Shown: piece after piece, positions 53,489 to 61,994 of the stretch
How positions within the stretch are numbered: the first letter of the stretch is position 1
Layout of the letters: the number at the start of each line of letters is the position of its first letter
Notes under the pieces: generated by a model
The model's input: the letters and a program-made list of their open reading frames with translations, nothing else
Told to the model about the DNA's origin: nothing
The model's database searches: none
Program-made: the position numbers and the translations under genes
Assembly (NCBI RefSeq): GCF_040939125.1
Contig: NZ_CP162495.1
Span: 496,001 to 560,000 of the forward strand
Origin: Clostridium sp. BJN0013
GTDB taxonomy: Bacteria > Bacillota > Clostridia > Clostridiales > Clostridiaceae
DNA length: 64,000 bases
Direction: 5' to 3'

Positions 53489-53944
53489 ATGGAAAGAAAG
53501 AGTGTAGATTTACTAAATATTATACAAAACAATTTTCCAATGGAATCAAGGCCTTTTTTAACTCTGGCAAATAAATTGGATATGACTGAAGAAGAAGTTA
53601 TAGAACTTGTGAAGAAATTTAAAGAATCAGGCTATATTCGCAGATTAGGAGGGGTCTTTGATTCAGAAAAATTAGGATATACAAGTACCTTGTGTGCAAT
53701 AGAAGTTCCAGAAGAAAGAGTTGAGGAAGTGGCATCTATAATAAATAGTTATAGTGGTGTCACTCATAATTATCTAAGAATACATAAATATAATATGTGG
53801 TTTACATTAACGGTACCCGCCAGTGAGAGTATTGAAGACACCCTCGAAGAAATAAAAAATAGCATAAAAATTAATAATATATTAGTTTTAAATTCCGTAA
53901 ATACTTTTAAAATAAAAGTGAATTTTAATGTAGAAGGAGTATGA
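53489..53944 (+). CDS. ahbB: Siroheme decarboxylase subunit, AhbB/NirD-like
   Basis: This 151-residue protein is Lrp/AsnC-like in shape: an HTH-like part (LDMTEEEVIELVKKFKESGY) and RRLGGVFDSEKLGYTSTLCA, then a ferredoxin-like part with THNYLRIHKYNMWFTLTVPA. The last block is the AhbA/B active-site signature. AhbA and AhbB form a heterodimer that decarboxylates siroheme. The next gene overlaps its stop by 4 bases. Which is A and which is B is by order and length only. Confidence 0.8.
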   Translation: MERKSVDLLNIIQNNFPMESRPFLTLANKLDMTEEEVIELVKKFKESGYIRRLGGVFDSEKLGYTSTLCAIEVPEERVEEVASIINSYSGVTHNYLRIHKYNMWFTLTVPASESIEDTLEEIKNSIKINNILVLNSVNTFKIKVNFNVEGV

Positions 53945-54435
53945 AATTTATGGATATACTAGATAAAGCTATTATTTTTAAGCTTCAGGAGGATCTGCCT
54001 TTAGTTTCCCGGCCATATAGGCATATAGCATGTGAATTAGGGATTTATGAAGAAGAATTATTGGATAGATTGAAAAAATTAAAGGAAGAAGGAATACTGC
54101 GTAGAATAGGTGCTATATTATATCATAGAACTGTGGGATTTAAAGCTAATGCCATGGTTGTATGGAATGTTTCAGAGTGTAGAATTAAAGAGGTAACGGA
54201 TATAATGATTACTTTTCCAGAGGTAAGTCACTGTTACCAGCGCAAGGCTTTGCCAAATTGGAATTATAATATTTATACAATGATACATTCTAAAAGTTTT
54301 GAGCAATGTGATAGTATTATCTTACATATAGCAGAGCGTATAAATGTAAATGAATATGAAATTTTATATAGTACTAAAGAATTAAAAAAAAGCAGTATGA
54401 AATATTTCCTATCCTATAATAATTGTAAGGAGTAA
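53941..54435 (+). CDS. ahbA: Siroheme decarboxylase subunit, AhbA/NirD-like
   Basis: The 164-residue partner shows LQEDLPLVSRPYRHIACELG, LRRIGAILYHRTVGFKANAM and SHCYQRKALPNWNYNIYTMI. The His/Arg/Trp-rich last block matches siroheme decarboxylases. It is coupled to the upstream gene by a 4-base overlap and closes the heme operon. Heme made here could serve cytochromes or catalase-like proteins; none is encoded in this window. Confidence 0.8.
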   Translation: MKFMDILDKAIIFKLQEDLPLVSRPYRHIACELGIYEEELLDRLKKLKEEGILRRIGAILYHRTVGFKANAMVVWNVSECRIKEVTDIMITFPEVSHCYQRKALPNWNYNIYTMIHSKSFEQCDSIILHIAERINVNEYEILYSTKELKKSSMKYFLSYNNCKE

Positions 54436-54587
54436 TTTGGTATGGTAAGGGAGATAAATATGAAAGAAAATTTAAAATTAAGCTGATTAACTAGTATTTT
54501 AAAAAGGATTAAAATTGTTTAATTGCAATAATATAATTATTGGTATAAAATCATAATTAACAAATTTATATAGGAGGTTTTGCTGTG

Positions 54588-54875
54588 ATGGAGGTAAGAA
54601 AAGGTAAGAATAAATTTTATATAGGATATGAAGAAAAAGAACCTTTGGCTGAAATAGTGCTGGATGATTTTAATAAAAATCCAATAACAATTGAGCATAC
54701 TTATGTGTCAGAAAAATTAAAAGGTCAGGGTGCAGGTAAAAGATTAGTTAAGAGTGTTGTTGATTTTGCAAAGGAAGAAAATAAAAAGGTTATACCAGTA
54801 TGTGAATTTGCAAAAAAAGAATTTTCAAAAAATAAAGAATATGACAATGTATTGGATAATTCCACAACTATTTAA
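54588..54875 (+). CDS. GNAT acetyltransferase-like small protein (YjdJ type)
   Basis: The 95-residue protein begins at the ATG at 54588 (a GTG is one codon earlier) with AGGAGG upstream. It contains ITIEHTYVSEKLKGQGAGKR, LVKSVVDFAKEENKKVIPVC and EFAKKEF, the short COG2388 acetyltransferase form with the acetyl-CoA loop GQGAGKRL. The acceptor is unknown. It ends at a bidirectional terminator. Confidence 0.9.
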   Translation: MEVRKGKNKFYIGYEEKEPLAEIVLDDFNKNPITIEHTYVSEKLKGQGAGKRLVKSVVDFAKEENKKVIPVCEFAKKEFSKNKEYDNVLDNSTTI

Positions 54876-54877
54876 GC

Positions 54878-54915
54878 ATAAGCACTACTAAGGTTAAATT
54901 AGTAGTGCTTATATA
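54878..54915. terminator. Bidirectional terminator between convergent genes
   Basis: ATAAGCACTACTA (54878-54890) and TAGTAGTGCTTAT (54900-54912) form a perfect 13-bp stem shared by the acetyltransferase and the YhaM-like gene. Confidence 0.8.
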
Positions 54916-55840
54916 TTTGAATATTCTTCAAGAAAAATTTGTTTTCACTAAATTCTCCCTTTTCTAAATTGGAAAGAGTATCCTGAAACTGATATATAAT
55001 AGCATCTATTTCATCTAGTTTGTTTAATAATTGAGCCTCCAGAATCATGGGTCTTCTAGGAGAACCATTTTCTTCAGAGCCATGATGAGAGATTAAAATA
55101 TGTTTTAAAACCAGTTCATCCTCCGCAGGAATATTTAATTCCCTGGCTGCATCGTGGAGCATAATCACTCCCTGTACTATATGACCAAGTAATTTACCTT
55201 CTGTAGAATAATCTTCTACTATGCCATTTTCATTGGAACTTAGTTCATTCAATTTTCCTATGTCATGCAGTATAATCCCTGATATGAAAAGTTCTGTATT
55301 TATACCATATTTATATATATCTGCAAGAGCCAGACCGCTTTTATACATTCTATATATGTGATATAGAAGACCTCCTTGTATAGCATGATGGACTACTTTG
55401 GCAGCAGGGTAGTAGAGAAGTTTGTCTTTATTATCCTCTAAAAGTTTTGTAACCACTTTTTTAAAGCTTTCATTTTCAAAATGGGATACTCTTGTTAAAA
55501 GTTCATTATATATTTCCAAAGGATCTACAGGAGAAGTTTTTATAAAATCTTCTATATGTACATTATCATCTTTGGTAATTAATCTGCACTGTAATACGGT
55601 AAGCTGAAGAGTACCTTTGTAAGTTTTAGGAATTGTCCTTATTTTAATAACGCTGCCAGAGGAAATATTGGGAATGTCTGTAATGCTTTTGTCCCACATA
55701 ACTCCTTTGATGGAATCTTTGCCATCAGTAAAAGTGAATTTAATATAAGGTGAATTATTGGAGGTGAGGCCTTCAGATACCTCATTTACCATAACAAAAA
55801 TATCGCTAAGCTTATTGTGAATTAGTTCCTTAATTTTCAT
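54899..55840 (-). CDS. yhaM: 3'-5' exoribonuclease, YhaM-like
   Basis: The 313-residue protein joins an OB-fold (SPYIKFTFTDGKDSIKGVMW, near residues 30-90) to an HD phosphohydrolase domain. The HD domain has AKVVHHAIQGGLLYHIYRMY, the HD pair in SGIILHDIGKLNELS, LLGHIVQGVIMLHD and LKHILISHHGSEENGSPRRP. This order and length match YhaM, a metal-dependent nuclease acting on DNA or RNA ends. It is a single gene on the minus strand. Confidence 0.9.
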   Translation of the reverse strand: MKIKELIHNKLSDIFVMVNEVSEGLTSNNSPYIKFTFTDGKDSIKGVMWDKSITDIPNISSGSVIKIRTIPKTYKGTLQLTVLQCRLITKDDNVHIEDFIKTSPVDPLEIYNELLTRVSHFENESFKKVVTKLLEDNKDKLLYYPAAKVVHHAIQGGLLYHIYRMYKSGLALADIYKYGINTELFISGIILHDIGKLNELSSNENGIVEDYSTEGKLLGHIVQGVIMLHDAARELNIPAEDELVLKHILISHHGSEENGSPRRPMILEAQLLNKLDEIDAIIYQFQDTLSNLEKGEFSENKFFLKNIQIYKHY

Positions 55841-55983
55841 TTAATATACCTTCTTCCATTTGATTTTATATCATTAAGGATTATAATGATATAAAGTGAT
55901 TTTCAGATATACTTAATATTATACCCTAAGTCCGAATTTATTGTACATGAATAATATAAATATTAGGAAGGTATGTATATAAT

Positions 55984-56796
55984 ATGATATTTGTAATTCA
56001 ATTGTTAATTAAAACTTGTATAGAAACTGCATATCTTATAGGAATGATAACTTTAATTGGGTTACTTCTTGAAATATTAAGAAATAATTCTATAAGAAAT
56101 TTTCAGAGAAGTTTTGGAAATAAGGCATTAATGGTAACAGGGTTTATCGGAGTTCCAATACATGAATTGAGTCATGCTATTTTTGCTTTATTATTTAGGC
56201 ATAAAATTAATAAAATAAAACTACTACAAAAACCAGATGTATATGGTGTTATGGGATATGTACAGCATAGTTATAATAAGGGAAGCATTTACCAACAGAT
56301 AGGGAACTTTTTTATAGGTGTGGCACCTATATTTAGAGGAGTTTTTTCTATTATCTTGTTAATGAGAATTACAATACCTGAAGCCTATGAAAAATTTATT
56401 AGTATATTGATAAAAAGTTTAAATATTACAGTAATCAACAAAAGCACAATGGAAATAATAATAAATTCTTATGGAGAATTGATAAGAATTATTTTTTCAG
56501 TAAAAAATTTTCAGGATATTTACTTTTATATATTTTTGTTTATAGCTATATGTATATCATCTCATATGTCATTAAGTATTGCGGATATAAAAGGAGCTTC
56601 CAGAGGGCTTATGGCTATATTTTCCATATTATTAGTGTTTAATCTCTTGAATTTATCAAAATATTTAGCTTCTTTTAACTTTATAAAGTATAATATTATA
56701 GTAACAGGATTTTTAGTTATAGCTATAATACTTTCTGTAATAACATACCTGGTAAGTTTGATTTCAGTTGCTATAAGGAGAATTTCTCTAATATAA
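55984..56796 (+). CDS. Multi-pass membrane protein with HExxH motif
   Basis: The 270-residue protein has about six membrane helices. The second hydrophobic region ends GFIGVPIHELSHAIFALLFR, which places an HELSH zinc motif at the membrane edge, like site-2/M50-type proteases. The usual second metal motif (NxxPxxxxDG) is not clear. It is followed 17 bases later by a clear M50 protease, so the two may be partners. It could also be a non-catalytic relative. Confidence 0.65.
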   Translation: MIFVIQLLIKTCIETAYLIGMITLIGLLLEILRNNSIRNFQRSFGNKALMVTGFIGVPIHELSHAIFALLFRHKINKIKLLQKPDVYGVMGYVQHSYNKGSIYQQIGNFFIGVAPIFRGVFSIILLMRITIPEAYEKFISILIKSLNITVINKSTMEIIINSYGELIRIIFSVKNFQDIYFYIFLFIAICISSHMSLSIADIKGASRGLMAIFSILLVFNLLNLSKYLASFNFIKYNIIVTGFLVIAIILSVITYLVSLISVAIRRISLI

Positions 56797-56813
56797 GGTG
56801 TAAGGGAGTAAAT

Positions 56814-57767
56814 ATGGATAAGCATAATAGAAAAATTGAGAATTTCAATTTGTATGTAAATAGAGATAATAATATAGAAAAGTATATTATAAATGATGGT
56901 ATAGAGAAATATATAGTTCAAGATAATGTGGAAACTAAAAAAGAGAATTTACCTACTATAGCAAAGAGTAAGAAGAACAAAAAGGATAAGAAGGGTATTT
57001 GGGGTATAATTGGAATTATTATTGCAGTACTTATAAAACTTAAATCTATAATAATACTTATTTTTACCAAGCTAAAGTTTTTGTTAATATTTTTTAAATT
57101 AGGTAAATTTGCTTCAACTTTAATATCCATGTTATTAATGATTTTGGTGTATGCTAAAATCTACGGATGGGCCTTTGGTCTGGGTTTTGTAGTATTGTTG
57201 TTTGTCCACGAAATGGGACATTATTTAAGTGCCAAAACTGTTAAACTTGATGTAACACTTCCTCTGTTTATTCCATTTGTGGGAGCTTTAATAAATATGA
57301 AAGAAGAGCCTAAGGATGCAGCAGTGGAAGCTAAAGTGGCAATAGGGGGTCCTTTGATTGGAAGTCTGGGAGCATTAATTTGTTTTATATTGTATTTTTC
57401 ATTTAAAGAAAACTTTTTAATGGCTCTGGCTTATACAGGTTTTATGCTGAATTTGTTTAACCTTATACCTCTGCACCCTCTTGATGGTGGTAGAATTGTA
57501 TCTGCAATATCTCCCAAGTTATGGCTCATAGGAATACCTATTGCTGTAATTGCCCTATTTAAGTTTTTCAATCCTATTATTTTACTACTGCTTATACTTG
57601 GAATTTTTCAAGTTATTAATCAATATAAAAATCCTGATAAAACTTATTATGAAGTAAAGTCTACCACAAGATGGATATTTGCTTTTATGTATTTTGGATT
57701 AATTTTATTTCTTGGAATAGGAATAGCATATATCCATGGCATCCATGAATATATGCTGGTTAAATAG
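56814..57767 (+). CDS. Site-2 protease family (M50) membrane metalloprotease
   Basis: The 317-residue protein has a charged N-terminal arm (about 60 residues), helices, then the metal site VLLFVHEMGHYLSAKTVKLD (HEMGH) and the second site NLFNLIPLHPLDGGRIVSAI, with the Asp that completes zinc binding. Such enzymes cut regulatory proteins within the membrane. The M50 domain is complete. A terminator follows at 57769. Its substrate is unknown; no obvious sigma or anti-sigma pair is adjacent. Confidence 0.9.
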   Translation: MDKHNRKIENFNLYVNRDNNIEKYIINDGIEKYIVQDNVETKKENLPTIAKSKKNKKDKKGIWGIIGIIIAVLIKLKSIIILIFTKLKFLLIFFKLGKFASTLISMLLMILVYAKIYGWAFGLGFVVLLFVHEMGHYLSAKTVKLDVTLPLFIPFVGALINMKEEPKDAAVEAKVAIGGPLIGSLGALICFILYFSFKENFLMALAYTGFMLNLFNLIPLHPLDGGRIVSAISPKLWLIGIPIAVIALFKFFNPIILLLLILGIFQVINQYKNPDKTYYEVKSTTRWIFAFMYFGLILFLGIGIAYIHGIHEYMLVK

Positions 57768-57768
57768 A

Positions 57769-57792
57769 AGAACTGTAGTTACAGTTCTTTCC
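57769..57792 (+). terminator. Terminator of the protease pair
   Basis: AGAACTGTA / TACAGTTCT form a 9-bp perfect stem with a 2-base loop followed by TTCC. Confidence 0.65.
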
Positions 57793-57841
57793 TTCTGTAT
57801 AGAGTTAAAGATATTAAAATGGAAATTATAAAAATTGCAAA

Positions 57842-58042
57842 ATGAGAAAACTTGCTATAAATGGCAAGAAAAGTTCTGAGGAAATATCATTTGAATTGGT
57901 TGAAATGAAAAAACAAATTGAATCAATCCAGAAGAATGTAATACAAGTTCTTTCTATAGTAGAAAGTCAAGTTGCAGCAATTGAAGAGATCACTTCAGCG
58001 TTAGAAGAAATTATATCTTTGCCATTGGTTATTATTGAATAA
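57842..58042 (+). pseudogene. Methyl-accepting chemotaxis-type remnant
   Basis: The 66-residue frame includes SIVESQVAAIEEITSALEEI, which resembles the adaptation region of chemoreceptors. The rest of a receptor (sensor, membrane part, CheA-binding tip) is absent. No good ribosome site precedes the ATG. It is likely a decayed fragment. Confidence 0.4.
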
Positions 58043-58340
58043 ATTGATTAAAATGTAAATGTAAATAAAAGGAATTAAATTCCATATAATGTAAAAGTAA
58101 TTTTTAAATAATAGTTATTTCTTAAAGAATAATAACATCTTTTAAACCATTTAACCCCAGATCTAAATAAACTATATAATCCAAGAAAATTGCAGCAAAT
58201 ACAGCAATAGCAGCTATTTTAAATTCTTTTCTTTTTACACATTTCCTATAATTTACAGTACCTGTGGCAGTATTAATCTCTAATTGTACATTTTTTAATT
58301 CACATGATAGTATATTCTTAAAAAAATAGTAATACAATAC

Positions 58341-58432
58341 AAAAGCATGAAATACCTTATTCAAAGCATGAAAAATATATTAATAAATATTAATAACTTT
58401 TCATGCTAAAAAAACACTGTTTCATGCTTTTT
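58341..58432. repeat. Cluster of four GCATGAAA sites in two orientations
   Basis: AAAAGCATGAAA at 58341-58352 and AAAGCATGAAA at 58363-58373 are followed by TTTTCATGCT at 58398-58407 and TTTCATGCTTTT at 58420-58431. The outer pair is a perfect 12-bp inverted repeat. It could fold as a cruciform or bind a dimeric regulator. No gene is supported in 58043-58600. Confidence 0.6.
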
Positions 58433-58605
58433 ATATTGAATTTATTTTTTTTAGATATAAAATCAATATTGTAATTACTCTTGAATTCAACCAAATAATG
58501 TTTACAAGTATTGATATATTACATCTTACTAAAATTTTTTTGTAAATGAGTTATACATTACCAATTGCTTGATTGTCTTATTTGGGAATTCAAGTTCGTA
58601 TTCGT

Positions 58606-58623
58606 ATATGTAGCGCTACATAT
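58606..58623. repeat. 18-bp perfect palindrome
   Basis: ATATGTAGCGCTACATAT is a perfect palindrome upstream of the secreted-protein operon. It is a candidate operator. Confidence 0.55.
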
Positions 58624-58661
58624 GATAGAGCATGTTACTTTGTTCTTTTTAAATATTAAAT

Positions 58662-58859
58662 TTGTGGTGGAGACTATTTATAAAAATAGCAGTTTGATTA
58701 GGTGTTTTATTACCATCTAATACATTAGTAAGCACTAACATCAAGGATACTGTAAAAAATCAAAAAACTATAAATGAAATTGAAAAAGTTCAAACTCAGC
58801 TTCAAAAACTTAGGATTGAAGAAATGCAATTATTAGCAGACTCTATAGTATTAAATTAA
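58662..58859 (+). pseudogene. Small exported protein remnant with in-frame TGA
   Basis: A TTG-started frame reads MWWRLFIKIAV, TGA stop (58695-58697), then LGVLLPSNTLVSTNIKDTVK and a coiled-coil part to a TAA at 58859. Together the parts look like a signal peptide followed by a short helical mature region. It ends 16 bases before the next ATG. It may be a dead first gene of the operon. Confidence 0.4.
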
Positions 58860-58875
58860 AAGAGGAGTGATTAAA

Positions 58876-59259
58876 ATGAAAAAATTTTCAATAGTGTCAA
58901 TGTTATTTTTAGCAATTACGCTTTTTGCTGGCGCAGGTAGTGCATGTGCTGATAGTTGGGGAATAACATTAAGTCCAGCTTGTATATCTACTGGAGAGGA
59001 CAATTGGAGTTATAAACATAATTATGTTTCAAGTTATATATCATTAACTGATATTGTAGGAGGGTCGTCATATTATATTAGAGGAATGGCTGTAAATTCA
59101 AATAAAGAAAGTAGAAGTAATTATGCGTTAATTCAACAAGGTGTTGGACCAGTATATTTAGACGATTGGATGACGGTGGGCAATCAATATTGGGTTATGG
59201 CAAAAAACACTGTTTTTGAAACATCATATAGATGGGCATATGGAGAATTTGAATGGTAA
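58876..59259 (+). CDS. Small secreted protein, possibly DUF2712-like
   Basis: This 127-residue protein starts at the ATG at 58876, with AGAGGAG 8 bases upstream. The signal peptide (FSIVSMLFLAITLFAGAGSA, then CA) is probably cut before DSWGITLSPACIS, leaving about 102 residues rich in Tyr, Ser and Trp. It ends YRWAYGEFEW. Its pattern recalls DUF2712 proteins, which also precede ABC genes, but the match is from memory and weak. The downstream operon (three permeases, an ATPase and a signal peptidase) suggests it is the exported product or the cargo of that system. Confidence 0.65.
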   Translation: MKKFSIVSMLFLAITLFAGAGSACADSWGITLSPACISTGEDNWSYKHNYVSSYISLTDIVGGSSYYIRGMAVNSNKESRSNYALIQQGVGPVYLDDWMTVGNQYWVMAKNTVFETSYRWAYGEFEW

Positions 59260-59321
59260 TATTTCAATATACCCATTAAATATATTTAGTAACCATTACT
59301 ATAAAATGTGTTAGTAGATTT

Positions 59322-59412
59322 TTTAATCTATATATAGATTAAAATAGGTAATTATACTAGAAAATATATTTTGAACTATTGATATAAGATAAAAAGCGAA
59401 TATCAATAGTTC
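59322..59412 (+). repeat. Two strong inverted repeats between the secreted-protein gene and the ABC genes
   Basis: A perfect 22-bp palindrome centred on TCTATATATAGA lies at 59322-59343. GAACTATTGATAT (59373-59385) and ATATCAATAGTTC (59400-59412) form a 13-bp stem. The second lies 50 bases before the permease start and may act as a processing site or partial terminator, letting the small protein be made in excess. Confidence 0.6.
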
Positions 59413-59461
59413 AAAGTTAAAAAAATATTATTTTTTAAAAGGAAAAAGAGGAGAATAGTTG

Positions 59462-60286
59462 ATGTTGATAAATGAATTAAAAAGGAGTTTAAAGAGTAAG
59501 AAATTTTTAATAATAATCATTATTGGACTTTTAATTCATTTTTTAAGTCTATATATGGAAGTAAAAGACTTTATTTTTTTTAATTATAATGCTTCTGATC
59601 TTCAGGCACCAGAAATACAAGCTAAAGCAAGGCATATGATAGAAAAGGCATTTAATATTTATGCTGTTTGGTTCAGTATATTTCAACTGTATGCAGTGGC
59701 AATGCCAATTATTTCAGCACTTCCATTTTCATTATCATATTTAGAGGATAAGGAATATGGAATTATTAAATATATAGATGTTAGAATTAATCATAGGAGG
59801 TATTTAATTACAAAAACATTAGCAAATAGTATAGCCGGAGGTTTAGCTGTTGCACTCCCGACAATTATTATGACAATCTTTATTCATATTTTTTTCAAAG
59901 GAAGTATAAATGATTTTTATGGAAAAGGTGTATATGGAGGAATCTTTACTTCTTTGCTAACATATAGCTTCTGGTTGTATAGTTTGTTACATATTTTTAT
60001 AGAATTTATGTTTGGTTTTGCTTATGCTAACATTGCATTAGCAGTATCTGCATTTATAAAAAATAAAATTGCTATAATGCTTTCACCATTTTTATTCTGG
60101 ATTAGTATTAGTGTTGTATTCAATTTTTTAAATATACAACATTATTCAACAGAACGTATTAATCAGTTTTATATGATTCCAACAGTAACTGTACGGGAAA
60201 TTTTTATAGAGCTAACATTTATAACTATTACATCAGCCTTATTATTTATTTTTAAATCAGGAAAGAGGAATATTTATGAATGTTAA
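59462..60286 (+). CDS. ABC-2-type membrane permease, first of three
   Basis: This 274-residue protein starts at ATG 59462 (a TTG is one codon earlier) after AAGAGGAG. It has about six membrane helices and an outside loop after the first (YNASDLQAPEIQAKARHMIE). It contains SYLEDKEYGIIKYIDVRINH and RRYLITKTLANSIAG, the cytoplasmic coupling region of ABC-2 permeases. Its stop lies 11 bases inside the next gene. It is not closely like LanFEG proteins by eye. Confidence 0.75.
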   Translation: MLINELKRSLKSKKFLIIIIIGLLIHFLSLYMEVKDFIFFNYNASDLQAPEIQAKARHMIEKAFNIYAVWFSIFQLYAVAMPIISALPFSLSYLEDKEYGIIKYIDVRINHRRYLITKTLANSIAGGLAVALPTIIMTIFIHIFFKGSINDFYGKGVYGGIFTSLLTYSFWLYSLLHIFIEFMFGFAYANIALAVSAFIKNKIAIMLSPFLFWISISVVFNFLNIQHYSTERINQFYMIPTVTVREIFIELTFITITSALLFIFKSGKRNIYEC

Positions 60287-61148
60287 TTTTGAAAAACATC
60301 TAATAATAAATCTAGTTAAGTTAAATTTAAAAACATATAATTTATCAAAGAGAGTAGGTCTTAGCTTAATATTATTTTTAATTATTTTATATAAAGTTAT
60401 AAGTAGATTAAATACCTTTGGTATAGAAAATAACTTGAATGTTAACTTTTGGGATGGGGTTTTTAGGGTTTTAAGTTATCCTATGTTATTTTTAGGATTA
60501 TACTTTCCATTTGTAATAATAATAACATTTTTATCTAATCATACTAAAAATAATTACATTACATTTATAATGATAAGAACTAATAAAAAAATCACTTGGA
60601 TAATTAGCAAAATAATTATTAGTTTAATTTTAAGTCTAGTGTTTGTAATTACATTTTTTTTATCAATTTTTACAATTAGTTATATTTTTTTTGGATTTAG
60701 TAGTAATTGGAGTGATGTTATTTTAAATCCAAACAGCTTAAAATTAGTGCCTGAGTTATATGTAAATAGCTTTGTTTTTCAATTAACACCTATAAAAGCA
60801 TATTTTATTTCATTTTTTGAAATTTATTTATGTACCACTATAATTATAAATTTTAGAGATATACTTATAAATTATATACCAAAAGCTTACATAGCAAATC
60901 TAATCCTAAGTGGATATTTATTTTTTAATATGATTTGTAACGGATATAATTTAAATGACGGAATATTTATATTGTCTAACTATATTGGACTAGATACAAT
61001 GTCACTTATATGGCATCATAAATTTTATAATTTTAACTATTATAAAGTTACACTAACTCAATCACTTATAATAAGTTTGTTGCTTTTAATTATATTAATA
61101 GTTATTGATTTAGTGATGAATAGAAAGTTAGTGGTGGATCATGATTAG
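60276..61148 (+). CDS. ABC-2-type membrane permease, second of three
   Basis: This 290-residue protein has six to seven membrane helices. It contains SNHTKNNYITFIMIRTNKKI and TWIISKIIISLILSL, the loop-helix pattern expected for the coupling segment. It overlaps its neighbours by 11 bases and 8 bases, so the three are translated together. Family assignment beyond ABC-2 type is not possible from sequence alone. Confidence 0.7.
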   Translation: MNVNFEKHLIINLVKLNLKTYNLSKRVGLSLILFLIILYKVISRLNTFGIENNLNVNFWDGVFRVLSYPMLFLGLYFPFVIIITFLSNHTKNNYITFIMIRTNKKITWIISKIIISLILSLVFVITFFLSIFTISYIFFGFSSNWSDVILNPNSLKLVPELYVNSFVFQLTPIKAYFISFFEIYLCTTIIINFRDILINYIPKAYIANLILSGYLFFNMICNGYNLNDGIFILSNYIGLDTMSLIWHHKFYNFNYYKVTLTQSLIISLLLLIILIVIDLVMNRKLVVDHD

Positions 61149-61971
61149 AAGACTTATAAAATTGAATTTAAAAGGAACTAATAACAAATTACATATATTA
61201 ATTTTGATAATTTCAGCTACTATGATAACATTTATAAATTTAGGTATACTTACTATGCCACATACAGGATATTTTTGTATGGGTGACATTATAATTGGAG
61301 TTTTTGGTGGTCTCACACCAGATTTTGATTTAACAAAAGATGTTATGTCGTTTATATTATGGGTACTTCCAAATATATTAATTATTTATTTGATTGATAT
61401 TTGTATAATACATAAACTTAGAGAAAGTACTATTTTAATTCTTCCTAAAGTAAAAAGCAAACTGAAATGGTTTATCGCTTTTGATTTAACTATTGCAATA
61501 ATAGTTATCAAATATTATTTAATATTAGTAATTTCTTCATTGTTTATTATTTTTATAAAAATGAACAGTAATGCTTTTAAAAACAGTAATATTATAATGA
61601 ATACTTTTAATTCTTTAAATGTTAATGTAAATCAGTATTTGATTCTATTATATATTGTTATATTAAATATTTTAACTATAATAGCAGTATTATTTTTTAC
61701 AAATAATTTGTATTATATTTTCTTTAATTCAAATGAAGCAAGTATAATTGGATTATTATTATGCATAGTTTCAGTGAATATTACAAAATCAAATATGTTT
61801 AATAAATTTATACTTATGAATCAAGGAATGTTAAAGAGACACAATATGTTTAAGCTTGGATTTAAAGGATTTAACATAGAAAGTTCGATTTTTTATCTAA
61901 TTACTTTTTTAACTATTAATTTTATTATAGGAATATTAATAATTAGAAAAAGAGAGCTCAACAATATTTAA
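61141..61971 (+). CDS. ABC-2-type membrane permease, third of three
   Basis: This 276-residue protein has about six membrane helices. Like the second permease it has a short N-terminal cytoplasmic stretch (RRLIKLNLKGTNNKLH) and a loop KLRESTILILPKVKSKLKWF after the second helix. It is 2 bases from the ATPase gene start region. Three different permeases with one ATPase is unusual; two are normal. Confidence 0.7.
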   Translation: MIRRLIKLNLKGTNNKLHILILIISATMITFINLGILTMPHTGYFCMGDIIIGVFGGLTPDFDLTKDVMSFILWVLPNILIIYLIDICIIHKLRESTILILPKVKSKLKWFIAFDLTIAIIVIKYYLILVISSLFIIFIKMNSNAFKNSNIIMNTFNSLNVNVNQYLILLYIVILNILTIIAVLFFTNNLYYIFFNSNEASIIGLLLCIVSVNITKSNMFNKFILMNQGMLKRHNMFKLGFKGFNIESSIFYLITFLTINFIIGILIIRKRELNNI

Positions 61972-61994
61972 TTATGAGGAGAAAAGGTGTTTTT

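Noticed and set aside
58122-58364. 80-residue minus-strand frame with one hydrophobic segment, looked at as a possible AgrB end
   Set aside because: It starts with TTG, lacks a ribosome site, overlaps the GCATGAAA repeat cluster and shows no AgrB catalytic residues.
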